DNA of 12,010 nt from Planctomycetota bacterium (lineage in GTDB: Bacteria; Planctomycetota; B129-G9). Location: positions 1 through 12,010 of the forward strand of contig QNCA01000014.1 in assembly GCA_003644325.1 (NCBI GenBank). The letters run 5' to 3'. Within the stretch, counting starts at the first letter, position 1, and every line of letters starts with the position of its first letter. The position numbers were made by a program, and so were the translations under genes. Below the pieces are notes generated by a model, which was not told the DNA's origin, searched no databases, and saw nothing but the letters and a program-made list of their open reading frames with translations. This document shows, one piece after another, positions 11,114 to 12,010 of the stretch.

Positions 11114-12010
11114 GCATCATCCACGCCACCGCCTTCCATAGCGCCGCCAGGCTGTCTCCGCGCAACATCTGCATGTACGATTCGATACCCCTGTTTATCA
11201 CGTCTCTGAACAATATTACGGCCACCGCCCCCAGCGCCAGGTTCGGCCCGAACGGCATGTAATGGTCCTTCGTCACAATCATCACCACCACCCCGATGAG
11301 CGCCCCGGTGAAACACGCCAACAAAAACGCCAGCAGCGTCATGTCCCATCCGAGGAACCCTCCTATCATGGCAAGGAACTTCACGTCCCCGAAGCCCATC
11401 GCCTCCTTCCTGAACAGCGCCTTGCCGAAGAGGCCGACGAGAATGATTATTCCCGCGCCGACTGCGACGCCGAAGATGGAAGAAAAGAATCCCATGAAGT
11501 TCTCGGCCATCGGCCAGTCGGCCAACTGTCGCCGCCAGATGAAATTCTCCACCGTGTCTTTGTGTAACAGCGGGTAGAAAAAACTGACTACCGGGCCGAT
11601 TACGATGAAGGGTTTGTCTATCTCGTCGGGGATAATCCGCAGGCGAATGTCGATGAACGTACACGCTATCAGCGCCGCGGTCAGACCGCCATATATAAGG
11701 AATAGGGGCCACTTCTCGTCGAAGAGTCCCGCCGCCGTGTCATCCAGCAGAAACCGATGCGCCAGGTAAGCAAACAGCCCGCCTGTCAACAGTTCCACCA
11801 GGAAATACCGGGGGGAGATGCGCGCACCGCAATGGCGGCACCTGCCGCCCAGGAGAATGTAACTCAAGAGGGGAATGTTATCGTACCATGCGATTTGCTT
11901 TGCACACTGCGGGCAAAACGACCGGCCGCGAAATATGGAGTCGCACTTGCGCGGAAGGCGATAGATAACCACATTCAGGAAACTCCCCAGCGCCAGGCCG
12001 AACAGCCCGC
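11097..12010 (-). CDS. pilD: Prepilin peptidase (A24 family), 5' end outside the window
   Basis: Inner-membrane aspartic protease that cuts the leader of type IV pilins or type II secretion pseudopilins and usually methylates the new N-terminus. The visible part (304 codons) begins inside the conserved N-terminal segment GLFGLALGSFLNVVIYRLP and continues through a zinc-binding pair of CxxC motifs (CPQC and CRHC), a hydrophobic body, the first catalytic motif FIDIRLRIIPD and the second GFGDVKFLA, so both active-site aspartates are present. The apparent start at 11972 is an internal GTG; the frame stays open to the window edge. The spacing between the two Asp motifs is longer than usual. The last three codons and the stop (TAC TCA AGT TGA) run into the inserted mobile element; before insertion the protein would have ended two codons earlier... 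at Cys followed by TAG. The name pilD versus gspO cannot be settled here. Confidence 0.92.
   Translation of the reverse strand, partial: GLFGLALGSFLNVVIYRLPRKCDSIFRGRSFCPQCAKQIAWYDNIPLLSYILLGGRCRHCGARISPRYFLVELLTGGLFAYLAHRFLLDDTAAGLFDEKWPLFLIYGGLTAALIACTFIDIRLRIIPDEIDKPFIVIGPVVSFFYPLLHKDTVENFIWRRQLADWPMAENFMGFFSSIFGVAVGAGIIILVGLFGKALFRKEAMGFGDVKFLAMIGGFLGWDMTLLAFLLACFTGALIGVVVMIVTKDHYMPFGPNLALGAVAVILFRDVINRGIESYMQMLRGDSLAALWKAVAWMMPCYSS

Noticed and set aside
1..12010. CRISPR array, tRNA or rRNA genes
   Set aside because: No regularly spaced direct repeats with unique spacers, and no cloverleaf or rRNA-like sequence was recognised on either strand; the repeats present are few, palindromic and far apart.

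Overview
The window is a stretch of bacterial chromosome, mostly GC-rich, from an organism with a Gram-negative type of envelope. Evidence for that is three or four predicted lipoproteins, a membrane glycosyltransferase and a type IV pilus/type II secretion prepilin peptidase. The lineage cannot be fixed from sequence alone. The C-terminal motif FGYAPEK...AIKRWKKWW in one lipoprotein recalls HEAT-type proteins common in Planctomycetota and neighbouring uncultured phyla, so I lean weakly that way. Housekeeping genes (prfB, rplM-rpsI, a dGTPase-like dNTP hydrolase, a ferredoxin) are interleaved with poorly characterised envelope genes. No rRNA, tRNA, CRISPR or transposase gene was seen.

Layout. 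1-109: end of a dispersed repeat. 203-706 (+): DUF4410-like lipoprotein. 707-817: two arrays of 7-bp tandem repeats. 818-1921 (+): prfB, release factor 2, without the programmed frameshift. 1941-2061: repeat core. 2094-2618 (+): exported thioredoxin-fold protein with CPYC. 2656-3511 (-): rpsI and rplM, with a promoter and a strong leader hairpin upstream. 3706-4872 (+): promoter, long leader and a lower-GC gene for a membrane-anchored protein with a Clp N-terminal domain but no ATPase. 4930-7205 (-): GT-C glycosyltransferase overlapping a lipoprotein gene. 7206-7581: intergenic cluster of repeats. 7582-7770 (-): ferredoxin. 7843-9003 (-): dNTP triphosphohydrolase with a good promoter. 9093-9269: full repeat element. 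9319-10883 (-): lipoprotein and TPR-like protein, overlapping genes. 10931-11113: small mobile element with target-site duplication. 11097-12010 (-): prepilin peptidase, running off the window.

The most striking content is non-coding. Ten copies (nine perfect) of the palindrome GGTGACNGTCACC lie only between genes. Eight form four pairs bracketing hairpin-forming cores, one (66-78) is the surviving half of a fifth element cut by the window edge, and one (2625-2637) is solo. Two ~170-bp elements (7337-7506 and 10938-11106, opposite orientations) carry the same core plus a conserved outer arm. One of them has a 13-bp terminal inverted repeat and a perfect 7-bp target duplication, and its insertion rewrote the stop codon of the prepilin peptidase gene. 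A second type (1-109, 9093-9269) carries a related core inside different outer inverted repeats, and 1941-2061 is that core alone. This looks like a modular, non-autonomous family of MITE/REP-like elements whose mobilising enzyme is not in the window.

The Clp-N membrane protein is the most unusual gene: a ClpC-type substrate-receptor domain tethered to the membrane by one helix, with an unrecognised C-terminal domain.
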